Assembly (NCBI RefSeq): GCF_001484685.1
Contig: NZ_CP012200.1
Coordinates: forward strand, 428,321 to 492,320
Reading direction: 5' to 3'
DNA from: Thermococcus sp. 2319x1
Lineage (GTDB): Archaea; Methanobacteriota_B; Thermococci; Thermococcales; Thermococcaceae
DNA: 64,000 bases
Shown piece by piece: positions 9,266 through 18,425 of this stretch. Under the pieces are notes generated by a model. The model saw only the letters and a program-made list of their open reading frames with translations. It ran no database searches and was not told the origin of the DNA. The translations under genes and the position numbers were made by a program. Each line of letters begins with the position of its first letter. Position 1 is the first letter of the stretch.

Positions 9266-9376
9266 TTATATTTCCTTTAGGAGATTTGCTAAGAACATTC
9301 CGTCGTTGATTTCATTCTCAGCTAAAAACGCAATGTAAAACGAGCTGTCTCCCACCACAGACTCCCTTCGACTCAT
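9266..9376 (-). pseudogene. Truncated PIN-domain (VapC-like) toxin fragment
   Basis: 36 residues starting MSRRESVVGDSSFYIAFLAE. The first strand with an acidic residue followed by SSF is typical of PIN nucleases, which are usually about 130-150 residues. The frame stops at 9266, immediately beside the truncated end of the integrase on the opposite strand, so one deletion probably removed the 3' ends of both genes. The start overlaps the stop of the upstream gene by ATGA (9373-9376), typical of toxin-antitoxin pairs. Non-functional as it stands. Confidence 0.6.
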
Positions 9377-9995
9377 ATTATCCACCTTGCACTCTTTGCT
9401 CTTTGGAGGAGGGCCGCCTTCATGTCTTCGGTTATTATGCCCTTCCTGACAAGGCGATTAACGATACTCTCGGCATTTTTCAAGACATCGCGAGATAACT
9501 CAGATTTAATCGAATACTCCTTGTTGGTCTCGTCAGTATAAAGCAGGAAAAGGAGTTCGTCCCACGAAAGCTTAGTGTAAAGCGGAACTATAAGCTCAAC
9601 GGCGGAGAGAATGGCGAGAGCATCCTTGTCTTCCTAGGCTTTCTTTTCAACCCTTCAATAAGCTTTCCATAAACCCTTTTACCCTTATCTGTAATTACGA
9701 GGTATCCACCTTTGGCCTTCTCAGCTTTTGACTTGTTTCTCGGGGGACGGTATTCCCAGCAGTCCACAACGTAAAGGGGATTTTTTATCGCATCGTCCAG
9801 ATCATCAGAGAACGGCCCTTTCAGATGGGGCACGAACTCCACAAGCCGTCTTACCTCCGGGTGGAACTTCCAGAGGAAAAAGAATATCTTCTGCAGGTGG
9901 AGAACGCTAATCTCGCCACCAGCCTTCCCCAGGATAAGCAAGATGAGGTATTCGATGGTTTTGAGATCATTCTCGTCGTGAAACTCCTGGGACAT
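9373..9995 (-). pseudogene. Antitoxin-like partner of the PIN fragment, frameshifted
   Basis: ATG 9995 opens a frame (TIEYLILLILGKAGGEISVL, LHLQKIFFFLWKF, GPFSDDLDDAI) that ends early at 9588. From about 9635 another frame continues without stops, EDKDALAILSAVELIVPLYT, then KLSWDELLFLLYTDETN to KSARWII and TGA at 9373. Joined, the protein would be about 207 residues. The shift lies near 9630-9640 and needs a one-base change. The N-terminal part looks like a winged-helix/Panacea-like regulatory domain, but I do not recognise the family firmly. Overlap with the PIN start suggests a toxin-antitoxin operon. TATA-like aaatttaaat lies near 10052-10043. Confidence 0.6.
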
Positions 9996-10103
9996 CCCTC
10001 CACCCGCACCAACGGCACATTAAGACAATCGCTCAATCTCTGATTTAAATTTTTTGAAAGTTACTGAAGCAATGCATCAGTGTCACAAGACCGTAAGCAT
10101 GCT

Positions 10104-10556
10104 TCAGATTCCTGTCCTCTTCAAGATCTCCCTGTACTCGCCCTCTTTGATGTATCTTCCAGAGACCGCGATGAACCTCTTCGGCTTGACGATTTTCGGG
10201 TACTTCCGTATATTCTTCAGCTTCACTACCATCCACGGCCTTGGCCTTCTTCCCCTTGAGTGCCACTTTGCCCTGTCGCGCTCGTATTTCCTGAGCTCCT
10301 CGGGGGTGAGGAAGAGCTCTTCCCTGTATTTTTTAATAATCTCCTCAACGTTCGTGAAGTGCTCGACGCTCTCGACCTCCGCCTCGCCATGCCAGCCCTG
10401 ATCCTCGTGGGAAGCGTAAAAGACCAGCTTCATGCCCGGTTTGAGCCTAAGCGTCGAGGGCTTGACGAAGACGGTCTTTCCCTCGTCGAGTATCCTTCCC
10501 AAAAGCGGTTTCGGAACTGGAAAGGTTGCACCGATGGCATCTTCACTCGTTGTCAT
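10104..10556 (-). CDS. DUF365 protein (PUA/ASCH-like fold)
   Basis: 150 residues. TFPVPKPLLGRILDEGKTVF, VKPSTLRLKPGMKLVFYAS and the helix after GEAEVESVEHFTN match archaeal DUF365 proteins, small PUA-like RNA- or nucleobase-binding proteins. The start at 10556 follows GGTGAAAAACG, and a TATA-like ctaataagg lies further upstream. It is transcribed away from the defence operon inside the element. Function unknown; by fold it may bind a modified base, as EVE/ASCH proteins do (inference). Confidence 0.65.
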   Translation of the reverse strand: MTTSEDAIGATFPVPKPLLGRILDEGKTVFVKPSTLRLKPGMKLVFYASHEDQGWHGEAEVESVEHFTNVEEIIKKYREELFLTPEELRKYERDRAKWHSRGRRPRPWMVVKLKNIRKYPKIVKPKRFIAVSGRYIKEGEYREILKRTGI

Positions 10557-10646
10557 CGTTTTTCACCGAAGGTACTTCACTCTTGATCCTTATTAGATTT
10601 ACTGTCCAAATTAGTCGTAACGCTAAAAAGACGCGGGAGGAGATGA

Positions 10647-11222
10647 GTTGGGGTTTGCCACAGTGGGACAGGGGACCTCATAATCGCCATTGACAAAGAA
10701 GTTTCAGCCGTTGCGATAGTAAGTGTGTCGCACCAATACCTCGATAAAGTCACGGACGAGTTCTCTGAAATCAAACACATAAAAGAGATGGAGGACGACA
10801 GGGATAGATACCTGAAGGAATACTTTAAACCCCTTCTGGAAAAAGTCCGGGACAAGTATCCCATTGAGATCAGGAATTACCTCAAGGTCGACCATTACTT
10901 CTGGGAGGACCTTGAATATCTCTCCAAGTGGGGACTCGAACTCATCGTGGACGACGGCCTGTGGACGGCCGTAAAGGACAGGTTCGGGGGCACTCAAATA
11001 TCACTTGTTAAGGAGGGTGAGATAAGAAAGCGCATTCGAGAGCTCAAGAAAAGATTCAGAGAAGCAAAGCGGAGGAAAGACACCTTAGAAGAAGATGAAA
11101 TCATGAGAGAGCTAAAAATCGAGAGAAGAAGACGCATCTTAATAATGATCGCCGATAATTACCTCCACTTGAAAAATCGTGGTATTGGTCCCATACGTGG
11201 GCAGAAGAACAAAAAACATTAA
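10647..11222 (+). CDS. Unrecognised charged helical protein, start uncertain
   Basis: The unambiguous part (GTG 10725 to 11222) encodes 165 residues, rich in Lys/Glu/Arg, with a long helical C-terminus (residues 95-145) and no recognised domain. The frame is open upstream to 10647 and gives a plausible hydrophobic strand (GDLIIAIDKEVSAVAIVSV), but with no start codon there. An ATG at 10643 with GGGAGGAG before it opens a different frame (MSWGLPQWDRG) that would join after a one-base shift near 10670. Either the gene is frameshifted or it begins at 10725. It lies between the DUF365 gene and the defence operon. Confidence 0.45.
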   Translation, partial: VGVCHSGTGDLIIAIDKEVSAVAIVSVSHQYLDKVTDEFSEIKHIKEMEDDRDRYLKEYFKPLLEKVRDKYPIEIRNYLKVDHYFWEDLEYLSKWGLELIVDDGLWTAVKDRFGGTQISLVKEGEIRKRIRELKKRFREAKRRKDTLEEDEIMRELKIERRRRILIMIADNYLHLKNRGIGPIRGQKNKKH

Positions 11223-11406
11223 AAGCGACAGAAACCGCCTGCTCCACCGCCCCTTCATACCCCATTCCGGGGTCGTGGCGGGGAACGGGCGAGAGATTCT
11301 CGTTAACGTTGCTGTCTCCACTCTTCCTTAGTGTGAATCCCCTAATAACGGTTTCGTCTGTGACCACATCTGGGGGCGTTATCCGATGTATCGCCCATCA
11401 TCAAAA

Positions 11407-11415
11407 GGTATTTAT
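11407..11415 (+). promoter_or_regulatory. TATA-like promoter element of the methylase operon
   Basis: aaaaggtatttatcg (TATA core at 11407-11415) lies about 36-44 nt before the ATG at 11451, placing a transcription start near 11435. The region 11223-11400 between the previous gene and this promoter holds no gene I can support. Confidence 0.55.
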
Positions 11416-11450
11416 CGCATGCCGTGTTAAACATCAAGGGTGTGAACAAC

Positions 11451-14400
11451 ATGGAGAGGAGATTCATCGAAAGCCCCCGGTTTCCAATCTGGGAGGTCAA
11501 TGAAAAGAGCCTCAAAGAGAAGGGCCCGGCAAGGCCGCCGTACTGGGAGATGGTCTTTTACTGGACAAGAAAGCCCCTCATCGGAGCGAGGGCCGTTATC
11601 GCCGGTGCACTCCTGCCGGAGGAGATTGACGAGAACCGCTTTAAAACTCTCATAGGCTTAAATGAAAAGACTCCCCACCACCTCAACCCCAAGATTCCGG
11701 CCGAATGGGAGAAGTACTTCAGGGACAAGAGGCTCCTCGACCCCTTCGCAGGCTTTGGCTCAATACCGCTCGAAGGGCTTCGCCTTGGATTGGACGTTAC
11801 GGCCGTCGAGCTGTTGCCCACAACTTACGTCTTCCTCAAGGCCGTTCTTGAGTATCCGAAGAAGTTCGGAAAGCCCCTCGTGAAGGACGTCGAGAGATGG
11901 GGCAACTGGATTACCGAGCAACTCAAAAACGACCCCGAAATCAGGGAGCTTTACGATGATGACGTTGCCGTTTACATCGGCACCTGGGAGGTGAAATGCC
12001 CCCACTGTGGCAGGTGGACTCCGGCGATTGGCAACTACTGGCTCGCAAGAGTCAAGGATTCTAGCGGCTACAATAGGCTGGCCTACATGGTGCCCGAAAG
12101 GAACGATGAGGAAGTCGAGATAAGGGTGGTTGACCTCAACGAGGTCTTCGGCGACGTCTCGAAGGCCAAGGTGGACACGAAGGCTGAGGAGATTGTCTTT
12201 GAAGGCGAGGAGTTCGTTGAGAGGGCCCAGAAAGCCGTCAGGGAAGGAAAGCTGAAGGAGAAGGACTTCAGGGTCGAGGGCGAGAGGGTGATATTCAAGG
12301 TTCCCCACGCTAACATCGAGGCAAGGAAGAGTCAGCTCACCTGTTTGGCGTGCGGCAACGTGATTAAGTACGCCGATGAGGAGGGTAGGCACTACACCGA
12401 GAGGAGGAAAGGCAACAACGAGTTCTACGTGAAGTTCGCCCTGAGGAAGTACCACGAGGGCAATGAGAGGTTTGCAAGGCAGAGGCTCCTCGTGAAGGTG
12501 AAAGTCAAGGACGGGGACTTAGTCTTCGAGCCCGCCAGCAGAGAGGACAACGAGAGGCTCTGGAGGGCGAAGGAGAAGGTCAAGGAGATGCTCGAGGGAA
12601 ATGATCCAGACGTGCCGACTGAACAGATACCCCTTTATGACTCAAGAAATATCTGGGTCATTGCCTATGGTTTCCATAGATGGTTCCACCTTTTCAACCC
12701 CCGCCAGCTCCTCACGCTGGTTAAGATTGTGAGGCTCATCCGCGAGGTGGGAAAGAAGGTCGAGGAGGAGAAGCTCAAGGAAGGCTGGGACGAGGAGAGG
12801 GCCTTCGAGTACGCGGAGGTGGTGGCGACGTACTTGAGTATGGCGATGTTGAAGTATGCAAACTACAGCTCTGTGGTTACAGTATGGAATCCATCTTTAA
12901 TTATGGGCCATACATTGTCAATGAGAGGTATTGCTATGACTTGGAATTATTTCGAGGTACCTCCGTATGCGAGGTGGACCGGCTCATGGAGACAAGGAAT
13001 CGAGCACACAATTTCAAGATCTCTTAAGTATCTCACCACCGCCCTCGCTTCCTCTTCCCAGAAGACCCTCACTGACTTCACGAAGACGAATTCTGTAAAA
13101 GTTCTCCAGGGCGATGCGACCTCTCTCAACCTCGGCGAGAAGTTCGACGTGATTGTAACCGACCCGCCTTATGCCGACGATGTCCCGTACACCGAGCTGA
13201 GCGATTTTTACTACGTCTGGCTCAAGCGCGCTTTGAGCGACTCCGACGGGAGGAAGCTCGTCCCAAGATTCCACAGGAGCGCGTTCTTCAAGAAAATCGG
13301 CCCCAAGTGGGTTGAGATAAAGACGCAGTGGGAGGAGTTCGCTAAAAAAGAAGTCTCAACCAACCCCGGCCGCTTCATGGACGACGAGAACAAGAAGGAG
13401 AAAGCCGTCCAGCACTTCGAAAACCTCTTTAGCCAAGCATTCGTTGCGATGAGGGAGCACCTCAAGGACGACGGAATCATCGTTACCTACTACGCCCACA
13501 CCGACCCGGAGAGCTGGGCGAACCTCATCGAGGCCGGCTGGAAGAGGGCGAAGCTCCAGATAACGAGGGCGATTCCAATCGGCACGGAATCAACGACGAG
13601 CATCGTGAGCAGGGGCAAGCTCAGCCTCGACACCTCGATTGTGGCGGTCTGGAGAAAAACCGATGGAGAGAGGAAGCAGGTTCAAATCTCCGTCCTCAGG
13701 AGTGAGATGGAGAGAAAAGCTAAGGACTCCGCCAGGGAGTTCATCAGGTACGGTTACGCCGGCCTCGACCTGCTCTACGGCGTTATGGCTGCTGTGCTTG
13801 AAGAGGTGACGAAGTACTCTGAAGTCCTCTCGCCCAGGGGCCCGCTCCCGACGAAGGAACTCCTCAACGATTACGTTTACCCTGCAACGATAAGGGGCAT
13901 CATCGAGGCCATCGCGGAAATTGAGGAGGGGCAGACGATAACCTCGAACGAGGCGGTCTTTTACACCGCTTACAAGGTGCTTTTCGGCAACAAGACCCTC
14001 AAGCCCAACGACATAATCCTCCTAAACCTCGCGACCTTCACCGATTCCAGCGGTCTCATAAAGGCGGGAGTGTTAAAGGAGAAGGGCTCGGCCAGCAAGA
14101 AGGAGTTCACACTCTACAGCGTTGACCTCCTCGGAAAGAAGGCCCTCGATGCCAAGGAGCTCCAGAAGTTCCTTTACGAGAAGGGCATCAACCCGCTTGA
14201 GCCAGAGCCGAGGAACGCGATTGACGTCCTCCAGCTCCTTGAGTACCATGCATTACTTGGAAAATCCCGCCTTGAGGAGGCCAGCGAAAGGCTCAGGAGG
14301 AAGTGGAGCGCAGAGGTTGAGGAGGCCCTCGCGATTGCGAGGCTCGTGAGCGAGTATTACACCGCCGTTTACGGCCAGCTCCTGGCCCCGCTGGGTGGCA

Positions 14401-14510
14401 GGATAAAGGCCGATGAGCGTGATATTGAGAAGGAACTCGAAAAGGACGGCCACTTTGAGGTTCTCCTCATGAGGAGGCTCCTCAGGAGTATTGGGGGTGG
14501 AATATTATGA
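11451..14510 (+). CDS. DUF1156 adenine-type DNA methylase
   Basis: 1019 residues from ATG 11451, preceded by AGGGTG; the 9 extra upstream residues of the longer frame were rejected. The SAM-binding motif DPFAGFG is at about residues 97-103 and the catalytic DPPY at 571-574, an amino-methyltransferase pattern. Two CxxC pairs (CPHCG near 183, CLACG near 298) suggest a zinc ribbon inserted between the motifs. The N-terminal block (PIWEVNEKSLKEKGPARPPYW) is the DUF1156 signature. The methyl target is unknown. It overlaps the DUF499 gene by 4 bp (ATGA), so translation is coupled. The G+C-rich codon use differs from the host flanks. Inferred role: self-DNA marking in a defence system. Confidence 0.9.
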   Translation: MERRFIESPRFPIWEVNEKSLKEKGPARPPYWEMVFYWTRKPLIGARAVIAGALLPEEIDENRFKTLIGLNEKTPHHLNPKIPAEWEKYFRDKRLLDPFAGFGSIPLEGLRLGLDVTAVELLPTTYVFLKAVLEYPKKFGKPLVKDVERWGNWITEQLKNDPEIRELYDDDVAVYIGTWEVKCPHCGRWTPAIGNYWLARVKDSSGYNRLAYMVPERNDEEVEIRVVDLNEVFGDVSKAKVDTKAEEIVFEGEEFVERAQKAVREGKLKEKDFRVEGERVIFKVPHANIEARKSQLTCLACGNVIKYADEEGRHYTERRKGNNEFYVKFALRKYHEGNERFARQRLLVKVKVKDGDLVFEPASREDNERLWRAKEKVKEMLEGNDPDVPTEQIPLYDSRNIWVIAYGFHRWFHLFNPRQLLTLVKIVRLIREVGKKVEEEKLKEGWDEERAFEYAEVVATYLSMAMLKYANYSSVVTVWNPSLIMGHTLSMRGIAMTWNYFEVPPYARWTGSWRQGIEHTISRSLKYLTTALASSSQKTLTDFTKTNSVKVLQGDATSLNLGEKFDVIVTDPPYADDVPYTELSDFYYVWLKRALSDSDGRKLVPRFHRSAFFKKIGPKWVEIKTQWEEFAKKEVSTNPGRFMDDENKKEKAVQHFENLFSQAFVAMREHLKDDGIIVTYYAHTDPESWANLIEAGWKRAKLQITRAIPIGTESTTSIVSRGKLSLDTSIVAVWRKTDGERKQVQISVLRSEMERKAKDSAREFIRYGYAGLDLLYGVMAAVLEEVTKYSEVLSPRGPLPTKELLNDYVYPATIRGIIEAIAEIEEGQTITSNEAVFYTAYKVLFGNKTLKPNDIILLNLATFTDSSGLIKAGVLKEKGSASKKEFTLYSVDLLGKKALDAKELQKFLYEKGINPLEPEPRNAIDVLQLLEYHALLGKSRLEEASERLRRKWSAEVEEALAIARLVSEYYTAVYGQLLAPLGGRIKADERDIEKELEKDGHFEVLLMRRLLRSIGGGIL

Positions 14511-17500
14511 GGCTCGGTTCCTTTGAGGTCTGGGACGACGTGATGGATGAGGCCCTCGACAAGCAGGTGGCCCCGGAGCTTGGGGACGTTGTGAGCGGAA
14601 ACGCCCCTGAGATATACACCGACTCAAGGGAGTTCTTCAGGAGGACTTACTTCACGGACTCGATGCTCGAAATCATCGGCAAGCTCGTCAAGACCCTCGA
14701 AGGTGGCGAGAGGCACAACATATTCCTCATTTACTCCCTCTTCGGCGGTGGTAAGACCCACACGCTCCTCACCCTTTACCATGCCTTCAAAGAGCCGGAT
14801 GCGATGCTTGACCCTGAGGTTCTGGCCGGCCACGACCCTGAGAAGAGGGAGAAAATCAGAGGTCTGGCGGAGAGGATAAAGGCCCTTGGCGGTGTTAAAA
14901 TCGTCCCAGTTTACGGCAAGGGCAGGCTCGGCCAGCCGAGCAAGCCCCTTGAGGTCGGGCCGTACAGGGTGAGAACCGTCTGGGGTTACATCGCCCACGC
15001 CCTCGGGAGGTATTACATCGTCGAGAGAGACGACGAGAATGCCACGGTTCCGGAGATTGACACCCTGAGGGAGCTCTTCAGGGGAGAGAGGGTTATTCTC
15101 CTCGTTGATGAGATCGTGGATTACTTCGACAACCTTTACAATTCCGGAAGTGAGGACGACAGGCGCTATGCCAAAAACGTGGACAACTTCTTTGACAGGC
15201 TTTCCACGGCCCTGCTCGGCTCCGGAAGCGCGATGGTCATGACGCTCCCGATGGAGAAGAAGGAGGGCATGTTCGAGGTCGAGAAGGAGTACAACAGGGA
15301 GGTCGTCATGGCCATCTGGGGCGCCGTCAGCAGGGTCGGCGGTTCCGAGCTTTACTCCCCGCTGAGGACTTCTGGAGCGGGCAACGAGCTCGTTGAGGTT
15401 CTCAAAAAGAGGATTTTCAAGGGAATTAACGACGAAGAGAGGGTTAAGACCCTGACCAGAATGCGCTCGGAGCTCAGCAACACCGACGTCTTCGGTCATG
15501 CGCACAACCTTGAGGACGAGCTCCGGAGGAGTTACCCGTTCCACCCGGAGTACGTGGACGTCCTCAGAACGATAATCGAGAGGACCGGCTTACAGAGAAC
15601 GAGAGACATGCTCAGGATCACGAGAATCGTTGTGAGGGAGCTTGTCAAAAATTACCTTGAGACTGGCTTTGCTCCTTCGATGGTAATGCCCCACCACATC
15701 AACCTCAGGAACGAGAAGATAAGGGGCATGCTGTTCGGCAAGAGCGAGACCTTCATGGACTACGCTACCATCGTCGATACCGACCTTGAGGGGGACAAGT
15801 TCAAGGACTTCACCAACCCGGGACTCGCGGAGATAATTCTCAAGTACGTTTTCCTCAAAACGTATCCCTTCGACTCGCCCGTTCCCCTGCCCGGTTTCCC
15901 AACGGCCGATTCAATCGCGAGGGGCGTTTACGAGCCGAACGAGTTTGACGCCAACAGGTGGCTCCCAACGGACATTGGGGATACGGTTGAGGAGATAACC
16001 GCGAGCGTCCGCTTTGTTTATCTCAACAAGAAGGATAATGTCCTTTGGTTCTGGCGCGTTGCCAACGTGGCCCAGATGGTGGACAGCAAGGCCAAGGAGC
16101 TCCTCGAAATGAGGCCCGGTGAGGTGTGGAACAGGCTCGTCGAGTACGTGAACAGGATGGTCAGGGAGAGAAAGAGCCTCACCTCAACGAGAGGAAAGGG
16201 GGCGAAGATTGAGGACCACGTGACGTTCTTTAAGGAGCAGTACATCATCGTGGCGAAGGACCCGCAGGAATTCCACGACACTCCTGATTACAAGCTCCAG
16301 GTGCTCGTGAGGGACGACGTTGATGAGAGAACCCTGAGGAAGCTGATTTACGCTTATGGAACCGGTACGAGGACGTACAGGAACACGGTCGTCGTCTGTT
16401 ATCCGGTCGAGGGGAGCTTTAAGCCTCTCCTTGAGACGACGGCGAGGATAATGGCGTGCGATGAGGTCACCAGGGACATCGAGGTCAAATACGGCAAGTT
16501 CGGCGAGGAAGTCGTCAAGATACAGATGAACATGGTGAAGGACATCAGGAGCAAGGCCCTCGAAGACCTTGAGGCCCAGATTGTGAACTCCTTCAGGCAG
16601 GTGGCCTATCCGGAGGATGACGGGGTCCGCGTCACCAAGGCCCCGTCCAGCTCAAAGTCGGTCGTTGAGAACGTGTACTCCGCCCTTCTCAGCAAGGGCA
16701 AAATCGTGGATGAGTTCGACTTTGACTGGCTCGTGGAGCTTCTCAGGGACGTCGGTGTGGAAGTTCTGAGGCCCGAAGGTTACAGGGTCTCGGAGCTCAT
16801 TGCCATAATAAGGATGAACACCCGCCTGCCGATGATTGAGGACAGCCGCATTAGTGAGGCCATAAAGAACGCCGTTCTCGACTTGAGAATTGGCCTTGAA
16901 CGTGATGGGGAAGTGTTCTTCAAGAAGGTTTACAATGAGGTTCCAAGCTCTGAAGAGGAGGGTAATCCACCCAGTGCCGTTAAGCCAATGGATCTAATCC
17001 TGCCGAGGGAAGTCGCCCTCCACAAACAGGTCTGCAATCTGCTGAAGAAGGAAAAGGATTTAATCGTGCCCAGAGGGGACAGGGATTTCCGGGTGAAGAC
17101 CTGGTATGAGGTTTATTCGCCGTCATCGGACATTGGGATCCCGCTGAGGAGTCTTGTAACCGGCGAAGAAGACTGCAGGGTAAAGGACGAGTATCTCGAC
17201 ATGGTTCTTTGGGGGCACATTGTTGAGAAGAGGGAGGAGACCCCAATAACGGAGGGTGAGTTTGAGATTGAGGTTGAGATGCCTCAGGTGAAGGAAAAGC
17301 CAGGGAAGCCGGTTCAGCTCGAGGTAAGGGTCGTGCCCCTCGGAAGAGACTCTTTCACGGTGGAGCTCTCGGTGAACCATGGAGAGCTCGACTCTTACGA
17401 GGTTAAGCTTGAAGACGGAAAACCTGTTGAGGTTACTTGGACAATAATCATGCCAGAGACGAGGACAATCGCAACGATTGAAGGGCGGAGCCCCAAGAGA

Positions 17501-17893
17501 ACGCATTACAGGGACGTGAGTTTAATTCCTGACCTCGGCACGGAAATCGTTGAAACTGACACCCTCAAAGAGGAGCACAAGGGCATGTTCCTGACTTCAA
17601 TCCTCGACATTGAGGACGTTGATACGCTTGGCCTCATCCCCGAGAACGTTAAGGGCATCGTAAGCGGAAGCCTGAGGATTGACAGGCCGCTGTGGGAGGG
17701 CCGCTTTGAGGGCGTGGACAGGGAAGTGCTGGCTTATCTCCTCAGGGAGATGAAAGAGCTCTTCGAAGGAAAGGCAGTCCTTAAAGCAGACCTCAGCCTC
17801 TTAGAGGAAGTAATGATTGATGACCTCCTCTTCGAAAAGCTCAGGCCCCTCAATGGAAAGGTTCGGTTCAGGCTCAGGAAGGAGGAGGATTGA
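14507..17893 (+). CDS. DUF499 AAA-like ATPase of the defence operon
   Basis: 1128 residues. Walker A GGGKTH is at about 80-85 and Walker B LLVDEIVDY near 198-206. This is the DUF499 ATPase family that accompanies DUF1156 methylases in predicted antiviral loci. YPFHPEYVDVLRT (near 345) and the stretch GLQRTRDMLRI are further family hallmarks. The C-terminal third is a beta-rich, Glu/Lys-rich region of unknown role. It is coupled to the methylase by ATGA and to the next gene by a GGAGGAGG ribosome site inside its own end. Likely an NTP-driven motor or switch acting with the helicase (inference). Confidence 0.88.
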   Translation: MRLGSFEVWDDVMDEALDKQVAPELGDVVSGNAPEIYTDSREFFRRTYFTDSMLEIIGKLVKTLEGGERHNIFLIYSLFGGGKTHTLLTLYHAFKEPDAMLDPEVLAGHDPEKREKIRGLAERIKALGGVKIVPVYGKGRLGQPSKPLEVGPYRVRTVWGYIAHALGRYYIVERDDENATVPEIDTLRELFRGERVILLVDEIVDYFDNLYNSGSEDDRRYAKNVDNFFDRLSTALLGSGSAMVMTLPMEKKEGMFEVEKEYNREVVMAIWGAVSRVGGSELYSPLRTSGAGNELVEVLKKRIFKGINDEERVKTLTRMRSELSNTDVFGHAHNLEDELRRSYPFHPEYVDVLRTIIERTGLQRTRDMLRITRIVVRELVKNYLETGFAPSMVMPHHINLRNEKIRGMLFGKSETFMDYATIVDTDLEGDKFKDFTNPGLAEIILKYVFLKTYPFDSPVPLPGFPTADSIARGVYEPNEFDANRWLPTDIGDTVEEITASVRFVYLNKKDNVLWFWRVANVAQMVDSKAKELLEMRPGEVWNRLVEYVNRMVRERKSLTSTRGKGAKIEDHVTFFKEQYIIVAKDPQEFHDTPDYKLQVLVRDDVDERTLRKLIYAYGTGTRTYRNTVVVCYPVEGSFKPLLETTARIMACDEVTRDIEVKYGKFGEEVVKIQMNMVKDIRSKALEDLEAQIVNSFRQVAYPEDDGVRVTKAPSSSKSVVENVYSALLSKGKIVDEFDFDWLVELLRDVGVEVLRPEGYRVSELIAIIRMNTRLPMIEDSRISEAIKNAVLDLRIGLERDGEVFFKKVYNEVPSSEEEGNPPSAVKPMDLILPREVALHKQVCNLLKKEKDLIVPRGDRDFRVKTWYEVYSPSSDIGIPLRSLVTGEEDCRVKDEYLDMVLWGHIVEKREETPITEGEFEIEVEMPQVKEKPGKPVQLEVRVVPLGRDSFTVELSVNHGELDSYEVKLEDGKPVEVTWTIIMPETRTIATIEGRSPKRTHYRDVSLIPDLGTEIVETDTLKEEHKGMFLTSILDIEDVDTLGLIPENVKGIVSGSLRIDRPLWEGRFEGVDREVLAYLLREMKELFEGKAVLKADLSLLEEVMIDDLLFEKLRPLNGKVRFRLRKEED

Positions 17894-17894
17894 G

Positions 17895-18425
17895 GTGGAG
17901 GGCAGCGTCGAGTACCAGGTTAATCTCAGGTACATCAAGAAGGCCTTCCTCCCGGTAACGCGGGAGCAAAAGCTTGCCGAGTTCGTACCGGTTTTCAACG
18001 TTATGGGCACTGGAGAGCAGAAAAAGGTCCCGGGAAAAGTTGAGGCGAGGGCGAGGGTATACCTACCCGAATTTCTCAATTTTGGCAAGAAGCTGGGATT
18101 TAAGGTCGAAGCGGAAGAGAATCTCCTCAAGTGGCTGACCCTGCCTCCGTCAAAAAGAGAAAGGCTGGAGTACAGCGGGAACAAGAGGATAATCCTGAGG
18201 ACAAACGATGATTACGCTTATCTCCGCCTGATGGTTTACGGCGTCGTTATGAGTGTTCTTAAGACGCCGGCGGAATGGGGGCCGCTTGAGGAATACGTGC
18301 TCTCGATGGAGCCGATACAGCTCCGTTTTTGGTCTTCGAAGTTTAAAAATACTTACTGGAAGTACAAGAACCGGAGGAAGCTTGATTACCTCGCAAGACG
18401 CTTCTTGGAGGTGGAGTGGATTTGA
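17895..18425 (+). CDS. Unrecognised 176-aa component of the defence operon
   Basis: The start is set at GTG 17895, seven bases after GGAGG; this lies 1 bp past the DUF499 stop, and the longer frame that starts inside DUF499 is not needed. The protein begins VEGSVEYQVNLRYIKKAFLP and is basic with mixed alpha/beta character, ending WKYKNRRKLDYLARRFLEVE. I do not recognise a domain, and no catalytic motif stands out. Its stop overlaps the helicase start (TGATG), so it is co-translated. Position suggests an adaptor between ATPase and helicase, or a DNA-binding subunit (inference). Confidence 0.8.
   Translation: MEGSVEYQVNLRYIKKAFLPVTREQKLAEFVPVFNVMGTGEQKKVPGKVEARARVYLPEFLNFGKKLGFKVEAEENLLKWLTLPPSKRERLEYSGNKRIILRTNDDYAYLRLMVYGVVMSVLKTPAEWGPLEEYVLSMEPIQLRFWSSKFKNTYWKYKNRRKLDYLARRFLEVEWI

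Noticed and set aside
9588-9995. Programmed frameshift producing the antitoxin-like protein
   Set aside because: No slippery heptamer or downstream hairpin is evident near 9635, and neighbouring genes are also broken, so decay is more likely.
11101-11367. Minus-strand gene in the gap before the methylase operon
   Set aside because: It overlaps the end of the helical protein gene, has no ribosome site, and its composition resembles a chance frame.
14624-15544. A 306-aa open frame on the minus strand inside the DUF499 gene
   Set aside because: Mirror frame of a GC-rich gene with strong codon bias; no ribosome site and no recognisable protein. Several similar long antisense frames occur at 11760-12455, 18386-18763 and 17123-17506.
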